DNA of 64,000 nt, taken from the NCBI GenBank assembly GCA_921293015.1, contig OV121086.1, positions 27,390,254 to 27,454,253 of the forward strand, written 5' to 3'. This DNA is from Phorcus lineatus (Eukaryota > Mollusca > Gastropoda > Trochida > Trochidae). A program made the position numbers and the translations under genes. Position 1 is the first letter of the stretch; each line of letters starts with the position of its first letter. Below, piece by piece: positions 37,092 through 49,100 of this stretch. Under the pieces are notes generated by a model. The model searched no databases, was not told the origin of the DNA, and saw only the letters and a list, made by a program, of their open reading frames with translations.

Positions 37092-37260
37092 ATCACCACA
37101 CCTAACCTCACCTCCCCAGCCTCACCTAACCTCATCTCAGCTTACATCACCTCATCCTACCAAACCTATCCTATCCTCATCTCATATCGGCACCCTCATA
37201 TCACCTCGCTCTACCACACTTACTCTCATTACAACATACATGTACCAGATGGGCAACTGT
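37092..37260. repeat. CTCACC/CTAACC repeat, right of the transposon
   Basis: Same word composition as 35301-35602 ('cctaacctcacctcc', 'cctcacctaacctcatctc'). It begins with the right target-duplication copy ATCACCAC. Confidence 0.8.
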
Positions 37261-38255
37261 TAACTTAAACGTGTCCGTAACTTATGACACAATCTTCACA
37301 ACTTCATAAATAAATACGAAGAAGTGAAAAATGATTGTAAACTTCGAATCGATACCAATTCCAATAAAACCTTAATGAAAGATTTATAAAAGTGATCTAT
37401 AACATGGTTAATTAACATGGACTGTGCAAAAAACTAACACACATACATTAGCAATAAAAAGTGTCATCTTCCGAATATATTCCCTGCATTTAGTAAATAA
37501 TAATGATAATAAACAATGAGATTCAATACTGTGTTGAAACATACTTCAGATTTATTAAAACGTTTTAAAAGTGAACTAATACACGGTTAGTGAACACGGA
37601 CTTATTTCTGAAAGTAACCCAACACTTCGTGAACAGGGGCCCATAAAGATAACGAGAGGACTATATTGTCTGGTGGTTGTGTCGCAATGTTTATCTTCGA
37701 CATACCTGTGCACACACCTGTTAATCAACTCTCGCATGCCTACCTGAAGCAAACCTACCTGGGCAAACTGCCAAGCAATTGTATGTCAGGCAAAACCATA
37801 TTAAATTGTTTCAGAAAACTGGTAGACACTGAAAGCTGAAAGCAAATTTTATACGTGGAAACATACCTGTAGTAAACTAATAATAAATGATAGATATGGT
37901 TGTTTAATTAAGATATCACCATGTTTAAAATATTGTTGAATTGTGTGCAATTTTTTCAAAAAATTACAATCAAAATGATTTTTCCTAAATGTTTATGTTT
38001 CCTACATACACTTGATTTTCTCCATACTTTTCCTATTTAAAACAGTTAACAAAAAACTTCCTCCTAGTTTAATTTCTTTAAACATGAAAATACATTTTTT
38101 ACTGGTGACCGATGTACCAAAGCTACCCGATATTATATAAATTATCACCAACTTAAAGAGACACAGCTAGAGTATGTTGTGTGAGTCTAAAATGTTAAAT
38201 TTAATAAATGGTGTTATTTTATCGAGAATAAGTGGCTGTTTCAAACAACCGGAAT
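37261..38255. other. Unassigned intergenic stretch
   Basis: No gene or repeat recognised. Confidence 0.5.
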
Positions 38256-38355
38256 TCTAATGCTTATCAGTTCAGTATAGTTACAATAAACGGGTTGAGG
38301 TCGTGATTTGTGATCGAAAACCGGACTGTGGCAGCAGACACAAAGACAAACATAG
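38256..38355 (+). repeat. Dispersed repeat, member 2
   Basis: Shares the 'taatgcttatcagttcagta' and 'gtgatcgaaaaccggact' blocks with the minus-strand member at 24776-24905. Confidence 0.7.
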
Positions 38356-39474
38356 GTTTATAGTGTTAAGTGGTTCATTTAACTCACACGTTAATTTAAG
38401 ACAGAATTTCGACTTTTTATTTTCTTAGAGCTGTTTTCCGAGTATCAGTAAAAACAGGAAAATATAAGTTTGCCATTTTAGAGGTATAGATGCAAGTTTA
38501 GGGAGGCAATTTCAACTTAAACTCGGTTCATAATTATAAGATATTTTGGTTCTCACTAAAGCCACATGAAAAATCATGACACATATTCTGTGTCACTTTA
38601 AGTGGTGCCAAAATATAGCTTTTCCAATTCTATACTCAGAGAAAACTGATAGCGCTTTTGAACATTGTGTTGGCGTTGTGTTGTTTTCGCGTAATAGCCG
38701 CTAAATGCTTTAACATCACGAAGTTCATTAATAATTTACGATCGTTTTAATGACAGGAATTCGTGCAACAGTATCAACAGTTGTTTTCGTTACAGCCTAA
38801 CGTTCTTAATTCACAAGCCTTATTGGTTCTACACGTTCATCAAGATCATGTACAAAATTCACGTTCCTGAGAAACGTGACGAAACAACCCAGATTTTAAA
38901 AATTCAATTCAATTTCCGTTTTATCGCCTTTTGTATAGATTTATCTCAAGACATTAACCTCGTTTGTGACCTCCAGTTGTGACATTGTATCATAAAAAAT
39001 GCTACATGACAAAAAGTTTATTTTATTGGAATTTTTTTCAGAAAATTCCTTGTGAAACAAAGGATTCTGTAAATAAGGTTTGATCATATCAAACAAACGA
39101 CACGCTGGAGAAATTCAATCGTTATGTTTCAACTCTTGTACGGATGGAAAATTCTTTCAATACCAAACGATGGTTAAGATGTGATTTAGCATAGATTTGT
39201 TTATTATTTGCATATTGATTTCATCGCTTCACATCAATCTCATCGACTCCATAGTTACGACTACCAGATTTTGGAAGTATCTAAAGCTATATGGTTAGCC
39301 TACTCAACTCTGAAATACAAACATAGAAATCAGAGGTCTGCCACGCAGTAACCTGGGTACCTGGGTGGATCTGAATAATGAAGATGTAAAGTAAAATAAG
39401 CTTTAGTATTGATACCTACTAAACAGGACATTGAAATCATTTGACTATACCCACTCACAAACACACACACGTAA
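38356..39474. other. Unassigned intergenic stretch
   Basis: No gene or repeat recognised. Confidence 0.5.
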
Positions 39475-39491
39475 CCCCCCCCCCCCCCCCC
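39475..39491. repeat. Poly-C run of 17
   Basis: Uninterrupted C17 in an otherwise AT-rich region, followed by 'tcccctctcc'. The exact length may be uncertain in sequencing. Confidence 0.9.
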
Positions 39492-40343
39492 TCCCCTCTC
39501 CACCCAAGCACCCTCCAATCTCCAAACCTTCTATCATGTTCTATTATTATTTAAAGCCTTACACGAATCTGAATCAAAACGCCTTGCTCTAGGAACAAAG
39601 AAGTTGTAATCCATTAAATACTTATCCATATTTGACTTCAAATTTCAAAAATGCCACTCAAAGAATATGAAAGTTAAGTTAACGATTTCATTTATTCAAT
39701 ATAATCATTAGAAAATATATGAAAGGAAAATTGTCATGGGCACGGAAACAAAAATGTTACTTGTGTTCGCCTTGTAATAAGCATGAGTGTGTTAGCGGGT
39801 CAGGTCTAATCTTTCACGTCATGACAGGGCATTCGTATACATACTTTATATACAAGGGCCCCTTGTCCTCTACACCGCTTCACTGATCAAACCTTATGGG
39901 GTAACAATATCGTATTCAACTTTTACGGTAATAGATGTAGTCTTCCATGCTGGTTAAAAAGTGTGTTGATTATTATTTTACATTTTTTACGATTTTATTA
40001 TTAAAATCTGAATCAAAATACAACTTGCATTAATATCTTTACCATACCTTACCGATTGCAATGATTTTGTTTAGTACGATGCATTTAACATATCAATGAA
40101 CCCGGACATAATGGAAATGTAACAAAAATATCGAAATAAGACAAAATATAGATCTATGTCTATCAACAAAGTCTATCATAAGAAGGAAAATAATATTTTG
40201 TAAACATTTATTTTCGTGGCAGGAAATAAAAAAAATCCAATGATAAATTTAATAAGAAAACTATTATCGCTTAAAATATACCGAATACGTCGTTGCTGAA
40301 ATAGGAAATATCATCAGGCAAGCTGTATACAGAAAGAACGATA
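39492..40343. other. Unassigned intergenic stretch
   Basis: No gene or repeat recognised. Confidence 0.5.
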
Positions 40344-40634
40344 ATGTCAGAGAAAGAAATAGGTGAAAGAGTTTATCTATTACGTAACAGAACATTACAG
40401 TATGGTAGCTATCGTTTGTTACGTGCAGTAGGTCTCATACAGACTACCTATCTGGGACGTTTCCTCGACCCTTCAGATAGTGGAGCAGGCTTCGTAGAAA
40501 AGGCCGATGGAATGAGTGTTTGGGGAATTACAACTCCCATCAAAGAAACTACTCTAGAAAATACTTCCGGTATTAATTTAGTTCTTGACTTGAAAAGTAC
40601 ATTGAAAGTAGAAGATAAGGCTAAAGTGGTTTAA
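40344..40634 (+). CDS. Hypothetical 96-residue ORF
   Basis: The frame starts MSEKEIGERVYLLRNRTL and ends KVEDKAKVV with a TAA. Composition is mixed and soluble-looking (charged ends, a central 'LGRFLDPSDSGAGF' stretch), unlike the lysine/isoleucine/phenylalanine-rich chance frames nearby. No signal peptide, membrane segment, cysteine pattern or known motif is seen, and no promoter or splice context supports it. It could be a single exon, an element fragment or chance. It lies about 200 bp from the SINE at 40840-41142. Confidence 0.25.
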   Translation: MSEKEIGERVYLLRNRTLQYGSYRLLRAVGLIQTTYLGRFLDPSDSGAGFVEKADGMSVWGITTPIKETTLENTSGINLVLDLKSTLKVEDKAKVV

Positions 40635-40839
40635 TAATATTTGAAAAATATTTTTTTGTTTTAAAGTAGGATCAAGATAACTACTTATAAAACAACATTT
40701 GAAAACATTCAGAGAACTGTTGTTCTTGTTGGACATTCTAATCAGGGGGTATCAGAACCACTATCATTTATTGATAATTACCCGTAAATAGTCAGAACCT
40801 TCCCCTTTAAAAATTCCGGATTCTATATGTTCTTCATCT

Positions 40840-41142
40840 TGTTGAGTGTGTGATGGGGTTTAACGTCGCTTTCAAGATTATTTCACTTATATCGCGGCTC
40901 TATTATTGGAGGGAGAAAACCCGCAACACCATTGTGGCTATGCATTGCGGTGAAACCTGCGAGCATCGACTGGAAGTAGCGAACCAGGGGTGGTACTGCG
41001 CTGAAACTCAGTGTAGCATTGCACCCAAACCTGACTGCGTGTAGAACAGTTCTCTGCTGCAGACAAAGTTGCCTGGCGGGATTCGAACCACAGACCTCTT
41101 GATCCGAAGCCGAACGCGCTAACCACTGCGCTATCCCTCCCC
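40840..41142 (-). mobile_element. tRNA-derived SINE, copy 3 (near full length)
   Basis: On the minus strand the head has an A box TAGCGCAGTGG and a B box GGTTCGAATCC, correctly spaced for a polymerase III promoter. A body of roughly 200 bp follows and ends with 'gcgacgttaaaccccatcac'. It is the most complete of three copies (2390-2572 and 16814-16989 are partial) and serves as the local reference. Bivalve V- and Meta-type SINEs have this general layout. Exact family not assigned. Confidence 0.9.
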
Positions 41143-41767
41143 CTGTTAAGAATGGAGAGTTTAAAGGTTTTGGTATGCAGACTAGATCGAGAGAAGCAAC
41201 AAAGGTTGGTTACTGTTTTCGTGGGATGAATTTACAAAACATTTACAAACGTTTCACAAACGTATGTCTTATGTCGACTAAACCCTAAGAACTACTTCTT
41301 ATTTCATTTATATAGTATATAGCTCAGGTCATAAAATATCTACCACAAGTAACCGACGGTAAATATTTGGATTAGATTGATACGATATTGGTGTTTACAA
41401 GGTCTCTCATAATCTGTATGTTAGGAGACCTTGATCTATAAACCCGTTATCTGAGCACCTGTTCTTTACTTAAAGGAACATACAGAATTTTCCATATATT
41501 TTTATTTGGCATTGATACCTGACAAAATATTCGACGTGCTTAATTCAGTTCTGATTATAGAAATCAACTTGAGCGTTCATATCGAAAGCTTAATTCTTCA
41601 CATTTATTTGTTTTCGATGATATTTAAGAAAAGATCTTATACATGTCAAAAGCCGAATTTTTTTGTCGCAGATACATGTATGATCTACAAAACACTGCCA
41701 AAAGATAGTTGTCTATTTCAGTCTCAGAAAATTCTCTAAAACAATTATTTTATAAAAATTAAAGAAA
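41143..41767. other. Unassigned intergenic stretch
   Basis: No gene or repeat recognised. The plus-strand frame at 41506-41739 shows no domain. Confidence 0.5.
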
Positions 41768-41872
41768 AGAGCCTCAGAGAAATTAGTTGTAGTTGACTGC
41801 AAATTGACTTGCTTCTTGTTGGTTGTGTCGAGGTCAAAATAGCATCAACTACAGTGTGGGTGTTATGCTGGG
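41768..41872 (+). repeat. Second dispersed repeat, member 1
   Basis: Shares 'gaggtcaaaatagNatNaac' and 'tacaNtNtNggtgtta' plus weaker flanks ('agagcc.cagaga') with 55318-55432 in the same orientation. It lies just left of the large palindrome. Confidence 0.65.
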
Positions 41873-41890
41873 AGAGAAATAAAGGATTTT

Positions 41891-42299
41891 ATAAAACGAA
41901 ACAAGAACCTGCTAAGCGATTTCAAGATTCATTGATTTCTTTTACAATATATGTGCCAAGAACCAAAAATCTCGCATTGATTTTAATTATTTTCATTGAT
42001 TTCACGACTTCGGTAATAAACAGAATATCATATTCGTGTTCATGACATACTATGTTTACGACACGAGTGCCTAAATATTAGTATTTCCCGAGCGAGAGCA
42101 AGGGATATACTGTTATTAGGCACGAGTGTCGTAAACATAGTATGTCATGGACACGAATATGATATTCTGTTTATTACCGAAGTCGTGAAATCAATGAAAA
42201 TAATTAAAATCAATGCGAGATTTTTGGTTCTTGGCACATATATTGTAAAAGAAATCATTGAATCTTGAAATCGCTTAGCAGGTTCTTGTTTCGTTTTAT
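41891..42299. mobile_element. 409-bp near-perfect palindrome (fold-back element)
   Basis: The left arm, from 41891, is the reverse complement of the right arm, which ends at 42299. Over the outer 180 or so bases only about two mismatches are visible; the inner 15-20 bases pair less well around a centre of about 12 bases ('gagcgagagcaa'). The centre read on the minus strand ('ctctcgctcggg') matches the centres of the fold-back elements at 12565 and 29541, so the three appear related, although the arms differ. Pairing stops abruptly at both ends. No target duplication is obvious and nothing is encoded. Confidence 0.9.
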
Positions 42300-43359
42300 C
42301 CATGACAAATGCGAAATACGAGAAATAAGTATCAACTTGCAGATGGTTTTTAATGGTTCTTGTTTGCCTCCGGAAAAAATATTTCTTATATTATACTTAG
42401 TACTTACATTCAATGTTCAATTTTGAAAAAATAATTTTAATTAAATCAATTGTAACAGATGAGGTGAAATCGTGTTTTTAGATATAAATTAGAAATTAGA
42501 GTTCTTGTTTATGCTCCAAAGGTTCATCTTCGTAGAATTTAGAGAAACGTGTGATTAAAAAGTTAAATAATTGGGGGCATGGTTTACAATGATTATCTCT
42601 ATGTTCGATGTGTTGTCATTTCTATAGGGTTAGCTTATAATTACCTACTTTTTCAAACTTGTATGAATGAATCTCTAGTTTCTTTCAAACAATAAGAAGT
42701 TTAAACGGATGTTTTGACCAGTAAACAGGTAAACAAGTTTTTAAAACGATCCAGAAATGGATGCGGAGTTGTGAGAGAACAACGCAATTGCGTTCATGTT
42801 TACAAAAATAAAAAAGATTCTTTCATTGAAACCATGGTTTATTTACGGACAGCAAACCAGATATGCCAAATGCTGAAATACCTACTCATCTATATAGCAA
42901 CAACAAAAAGGTTAAAGCGAATCTTTGTGGTTTTTAAAGTTAAAAATGTAACCTTACAAACTGTAAAAAAAAATCCTGATCCTTGACGTTGAAACATAGA
43001 ACATAATTATTATTCCAATTTCTTAACCGACAGCTCTTTGATCTTATTCATCGGAACATCCATCCAAAACTGACATATTCCAAATATTTACAATAATCAA
43101 TTTCGCAGCAGTCACCAACCCACGCGCATAGCTGCTACCCTTCAAACCTCCATTCATCCTCGTTCGCTCATCTGTTCTGGTTCTGTCTATTCGCGTAGCA
43201 TTTACGTCAATGCTGGCCTCGAAACTCGCAGATGAGTGTTACGCACGCGGCATGCTGCAAGGGGGTAATTACATAGCGGAGACCAAGTGCTTCATCAGGG
43301 GCAAGATTAGTTTTTAAAAAACCTAGTGAAGGAATGTGCTAGTCAGAGAGAAATAAACG
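42300..43359. other. Unassigned intergenic stretch
   Basis: No gene recognised. The plus-strand frame at 42714-42986 is lysine-rich and featureless. 43110-43270 has a somewhat higher CG content. Confidence 0.45.
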
Positions 43360-43560
43360 AAGGATGATATAAATGAGTTTTGTACTTAGGAATATATAGA
43401 CCCATGATTCTCATGATCTAGAGAAAAAAAACTAAAGATGATATAAATGAGTTTTGTACTTATGAATATATAGACTCATGATTCCCATGATCTTGAGAAA
43501 AAAGTTAAAGATGATATAAATGAGTTTTGTTCTTAAAGTATTGACTTATGAATCACTCAT
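43360..43560. repeat. 73-74-bp tandem repeat, about 2.7 copies
   Basis: 'gatgatataaatgagttttg' recurs at 43363, 43437 and 43510. The third copy decays after about 40 bp. Confidence 0.9.
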
Positions 43561-45179
43561 GCGGTTTTGCTAAAATGATCAAAATAACACCAGGGATTAA
43601 GATTGATAAAATTTCAAACAAAACCTTTAATCAGAACTTCACATAAATGGCAAAATACTTCGAGGTACCCCACATGATTTCACTGAGCAACAACTAACAG
43701 AGACACTTCACATCCGTAGATGTATCCCCACTTTTAACAGGGAGAAGCCTGGCTTTACTCTTCAGTTGACTTTTCATGCCCACACTTGAGATAACCGTTA
43801 AAAAGCCTTTCAGGAGAAGTATCTATTATTGTTAAAAATGTCATTTCGTTGGTTACAACATAAGATACTCGCAACTTATACAAATGTCGGTTACCTATGA
43901 CAATAACCGTGATCGATTAAGAAGCTTTGTAAATGATGGTTTACTTAAATCTCGGTAACCAATTTCGGAAGCTAGTGATCATATGATTAGTCCACCAATA
44001 GCCAAAAATAGACAAAAAGAGTCATGATTATTGAATTTCTTAATTAGTGGTGTTAAAGTATGTCAAAGAATAGATACACCTTAATTTCAGATTTTAAAAA
44101 CATAAACATAAATTACATATAAGTCCCGTATATATTATGTTACTAATGTTTATCAATATATATGTCATTGCGCTTGTAAGTTCGCTCAAAGAGTAAGCAT
44201 AGCCCGCATACATGGTAGAATTCTCAGCTCAAAGTAAAAATAATGATTGGAGGTAGTTAAAGGTAAAATTTCATCCTGAATATTCTTAAGTCACAAGTTT
44301 TTAAAAATAGTAATTACAATGATCAATTTCAATATGAATGAAATATATAAATCAAGAATATCACAACTCTGCGTGTATACGTACACGTAACATTGTCCTG
44401 TAACACTTATATAGCAAACATCTTAATTAATTCGAGGAACTAGTTTATGTATTCTAGTTTTCTATGTTTATGTATGTAGTCTTTTAAAATATTGCTTATT
44501 TAATGATATTGTTATTTAAATATATGTACAACATATTTTTAGGCTTTGTACGAAACTAGCCAAAGGTGTGTCTGATTAACAATCAAATCAAGACATTTCG
44601 CCCCCTCACGTTCTGTAGAAAACATTGTGGCTGTCGACAGTATATAAGTTCACTGAGAAAAAGCCCATGATGCTATAACGAGGAGAGAACACCGGGAAAG
44701 AACTATTAACCGACTGACCCAGAGAACAGTTTGTTTTAGTTAACAGAGGAGTGCGCCATCAGAATTACAGCTCATGAACGTCACCGTTTCCGGTATATTT
44801 ACATATAGGCTGTGAAGTTAAGTAAAGGTTTATTTCAGGTTTATCTTTGCAGTCGTATGTATGTATCACGTACGGGGTAGCTCAAAATATACATGTACTT
44901 TTTTAAGGCATTAAGCATTGAATATCTGCAATATGAAAGGGATATGATAGTATCAAACTATTTTTGGGAAACGTTTCAAAATATTTGCTATCGTTGTGGT
45001 TATAGTATAGCTTTATTTAAGGGGCGGTATCAGGCAAGCTTTATTCCTTCAAATTTTCCCAAATAAACATTACTTTATGTCAGATGTGTTATTTTTCAGT
45101 TACTTCATTTGTTTGTTTTTAATGATTGAAAAAGTTCTCAAAAGGTTGTAGTTTTGTTTCAGTTTCTTTGATTCCAACC
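43561..45179. other. Unassigned stretch with a possible TATA promoter
   Basis: No coding exon recognised. A TATATAAG at 44641-44648 follows a CG-containing segment and precedes about 100 bp of less AT-rich sequence, which could be a core promoter and 5' leader. No downstream ORF supports it. Confidence 0.3.
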
Positions 45180-45552
45180 TCAACATCACATCCTAGGTCA
45201 ATGCTACGAAGATTGAAAGATGTGGCTATAAATATGTTTTACCAATCTTGGAATGGTATATTGCAAAATAGCACAAGATACAGATTATATAAAGAATATA
45301 ATAGCCTTTTATCACCGGAAAAATACTTAACTGCCATTACTGTAAAAAAAATTCCGCAATTTGTATATAAGATTAAGATCTGGTTTAATACGTTTAAAAG
45401 CAAATGAAGGAAGATGGTCTAACATTGATTATTGTTTAAGAATTTGTCCATTATGTAAATATCATGTTGAAAATGAATATCATTTTTTACAGCACATGTA
45501 TATGGACCAATGGCCTACAAACATGAATAAACACACTTGACTTGACTTGAAA
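45180..45552 (+). pseudogene. LINE C-terminal fragment with CTTGA tail
   Basis: The first frame gives 'LKDVAINMFYQSWNGIL...YRLYKEYNSLLSPEKYL'. After a frame shift near 45380 it continues as 'GRWSNIDYCLRICPLC' and 'ENEYHFL', the C-terminal block typical of LINE ORF2 in molluscs (ligands C-x2-C...H). The last expected Cys is absent. The 3' end is 'ggcctacaaacatgaataaa' followed by CTTGA repeats at 45536-45550, matching the tail at 3613-3744. The copy is 5'-truncated and shifted, hence old. Confidence 0.8.
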
Positions 45553-46062
45553 ATTTGGCAATCGAAAACATATGATTTCAACCACATTTTTTTTTAAATA
45601 TCGCCATTCTGATTAAAATCAAATCTGTGATTCGCTCCCTAGTTTTATTTTGGGTTGTCACTCGTCACTCGTCTATGGTCTGACGGAATCCCGTAGAGAT
45701 CCGTTCCTACAGGAAGTTACGATATTGCCTAAATTCTGAAAGCAACTTGAAAGTTCAAACATCGCTTTTCTAAGTAACGTTGCGAAGAGTAAACAGTCAC
45801 GGAAATTGCCGAAGTTTTCCTACTTTTTGTAATATTGTGGCGGCCATGCATACCTCGATAGCTTATCTCCATGATGGGAGACAGTGAATTAAAATGGCTA
45901 CCTGTAACACCAAATGGTACTGTAGCACAAATATATGTATTTTTTTCGGATATCATTTAATACAGAGCCAATTTCGGGTACAGCCGTGTTTATTAAAAGC
46001 CGACGTGCCCGAGAAAGCTTGAATGTGATTGGTAGGATATTGTTCGGCACATCGATTTCGGT
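45553..46062. other. Unassigned intergenic stretch
   Basis: No gene recognised. Confidence 0.5.
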
Positions 46063-46147
46063 GTCATTTCCACAAGCACGGGAGACATCGATACCGGTCT
46101 ACAATATATGACCTGTATCGATGTCTCCCGTGCTTGTCGTCATTTCC
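46063..46147. mobile_element. 67-bp hairpin flanked by 9-bp direct repeats
   Basis: Arms 46072-46099 and 46110-46137 pair over 28 bases with one mismatch around a 10-base loop. GTCATTTCC occurs immediately outside on the left (46063-46071) and after one base on the right (46139-46147), as a target-site duplication would. This could be a minimal fold-back insertion. It lacks the shared centre of the other fold-back elements. Confidence 0.65.
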
Positions 46148-49100
46148 TGTTCAAAGTTCATGTGGACACAGATCACTACGAGATACCGTCAGATCATAAA
46201 GCTCCATAACGAAAGTGTATTCGCTTACTACTGTATCTAGCAAATATCATGTAATTTTGGTTTGCTGTTGATGTCAATAAAATTCTGCAGAACTATAACA
46301 ATAGAACACCCATCGTTCATGTGTAAAATAGACATTCTTTAACTTACCTAGGGGTCGTCTGGTCTCTTATTCAAAAATTTTAATTTTGGCATGATGAAAA
46401 GGACAAAAGAGTCATATGTACGAAATTCCCATTTCCTTAATTTTGTATTAGATATCGTAACTCGACTCTCTGAGAAGAATAGTATCAAACATCAATTCAA
46501 TCAATCACATTGACTTAATGCAAAGGAACAAACATGACTTGTGTTTAAAGATGTTGATAACTTAAATAGGATATTGTAGAGAAAAATAAAAATTAGTGTT
46601 TTCGAAATTAGTCCTCTGGTCACTTCAATAATCTTATGGATGGATTTAGACTTCTGTATCGAAACTTTCAACTTCTAACATGACTCAAAGACATTGCAAA
46701 TTACATGATATTTACACTGGGTTACGCCGGTATTTGAACACACTTTGGCATGGAGCTGTAGATGAGTGACAATTAACAATCCAATATTGGACTAGGGAAC
46801 AAATCAGTGATTTGATTTCAATGAGATTGGAATATCGGAATATGATAAGAAAATGTACAGTACGAATTAAATCAGTACATGTACAACGAGTATGTCATTT
46901 TCCAGAACGCGTAGGTAGGTATATGTAGATAGTGCCTAAAGTGACACGTTTTGGAGGTTCGGAATGTTGACATAAGGAGAAGCCCTTTCAGCGGAGATAA
47001 AATTTAGTTTGCTTTCCTACTCATTCATTACAACATCGCGTTTGATACCTCTGGCTAACACTGACCTGCCACGTGTTCAAAGGTCAAGGTCGTGTTGTGT
47101 TTGCTGTTTCCGGTCCTCTGCCTTTGACCCTGACCTTTGGATGGCAAAAATGTACTGTAAAGATCTGCTATACCAGAATGATTATATTCGAGCGATATAA
47201 GATTTGAGAAAAGTTGTATTCAGACTTGGTTTCATTCTTCAGGCAACACGCAGGTTATAATTATGCAACAATGAAAATTAATTTCATTGTAGTGTTTTAA
47301 GAATATACACTAGAAAAACAGCATGTCATGTATACATACGTGAGATTTAACTGTCATGTTACCCATTTCAAACCTGAGCTTGCCCGTTTCGAAAACTAGA
47401 ACAATACTTCGGTCACTCCGGGATTTCATTTGGTTTCCATACTTGTAAAACACCAATATCATGATATTCATACAAATCATCTGGCATATTCCTTACAACG
47501 ACATATGCTTGACAATCAGTAATTATAAATGAAAATGGACCAACACCCTCATGTGTCTGCAGACTCCGAAATAATAGTACCACATGATTATATAAATAGT
47601 AATAGAATAACCTTTCGAACGCAAACAGCTTAAATTCTATCTTCTACCTGATAAGTATCACAAATCCAAATGATCGACCAATTGACTCGTGTAGGCTTTT
47701 TTCAGAATCATGACTCTATACACAAAAACAACATTTACATACATACATACACAAAAAGACTCCACCCATGTGTCCAACTTGAATTTTTTCATTTTAAACT
47801 ACCATAATTCACAAAGATTTGATATAACCAGATAGCGGCCTAGAAGACCGAGATAAGTTTAACTTGAACTAACAATCCAACCTTTGAAAACCTTGATTTA
47901 AATTTATTAATCCCGAAATTACAATAAATGACCCTGTATTGTATGGCTTTCCAATTGCGTGAAATATATCTATATGACTATACGTCTACGAAGGTTCAGA
48001 ATCTGAGTTTCTTGAGCATTCACAAAATGTAACATCCGATATACAAAACAATGTTTAACATAAAGACACATTAATATTTGAAAAAACAGCTTTGATTTAT
48101 AATTTGTTATTTAACACAATTGGATTCTTAAAAACATTTAGAGTGATTAAAATCAACTATCGGGGCTGTAGTCAGACCGTTGTGACGTCGACAGAACGAC
48201 TTCGTATCCCAATACACTCTACATTTTTAAAAACTTTTCCTCGGAACTTTAAATCAGACTGCAAATCCAACAGACATTTTCAAATGTGTAATTGAAAAAA
48301 TGAGGGTATCTTAAAGTATGTGAAATAGTTTTTAACCTCAATGAACATAGATCTAATATAATTATCATTTTGATATCTTTGCCGTGAGAGTCAATTATCG
48401 GAACAAGAACAATGTATTTTCAGAAAAAAAAGTTTGTACATTGGATGATTTGCCCAACCCAGTGTAATTCATTTGAAAAAGGTACACGTGTATTATAAGA
48501 AAGCATAGGCAATATAACTGGCCAAGAATTTAACGCCTTAATGGGTTGGATAATGTATTGTTGATTCTGTGAATCAAAACACTAGTAATGTCAACTACAA
48601 ACCCTACTGTTTAAAGATCAGCCCATTCTCGATGAGCCACCCACTCACTCAACCTGTACCTCAAAAAGATCCGATATGCTGTGTAATGTAGGTCCCATTT
48701 CTAGGCCAGTGTTACGAGATGTCACGTGACAATGTGGACCAATCGATCACGTTGTTTACAGGTGGGTGAGTCATCTCGCCCACCTTGATTTACCTGAAGT
48801 TCCCCGTCTTATCCGAACGTATTGACAGGGCAACGCCACCTGACACCTTCCGCAATTGATGATACAGTGCCTTCCAGAAGTTTGTACACTGAGAACGCGT
48901 GTCTTATTCAAAAGAAGATATTTTTAACCATTAAACGAATAATGTCTTTACGCCAACGTATCAAACGACCTTAACAAAACGTTGTTCCTCTAAGAATTTT
49001 TAAACCCGAATCAAATATTCTGCTGGTCATAGTGTTTTGAATACGTCTGAAATACCACATCATGTTTTTAGGAAACATCTCATTCTTTGATTTTTAAACC

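Noticed and set aside
36955-37263. 101-residue ORF with Ser/Thr/Pro-rich tail
   Set aside because: It runs across the right end of the TIR element into the CTCACC repeat; the tail is repeat translation.
48630-48785. Short MITE with inverted ends
   Set aside because: Only about 14 of 17 bases pair at the ends, and no target duplication is visible.
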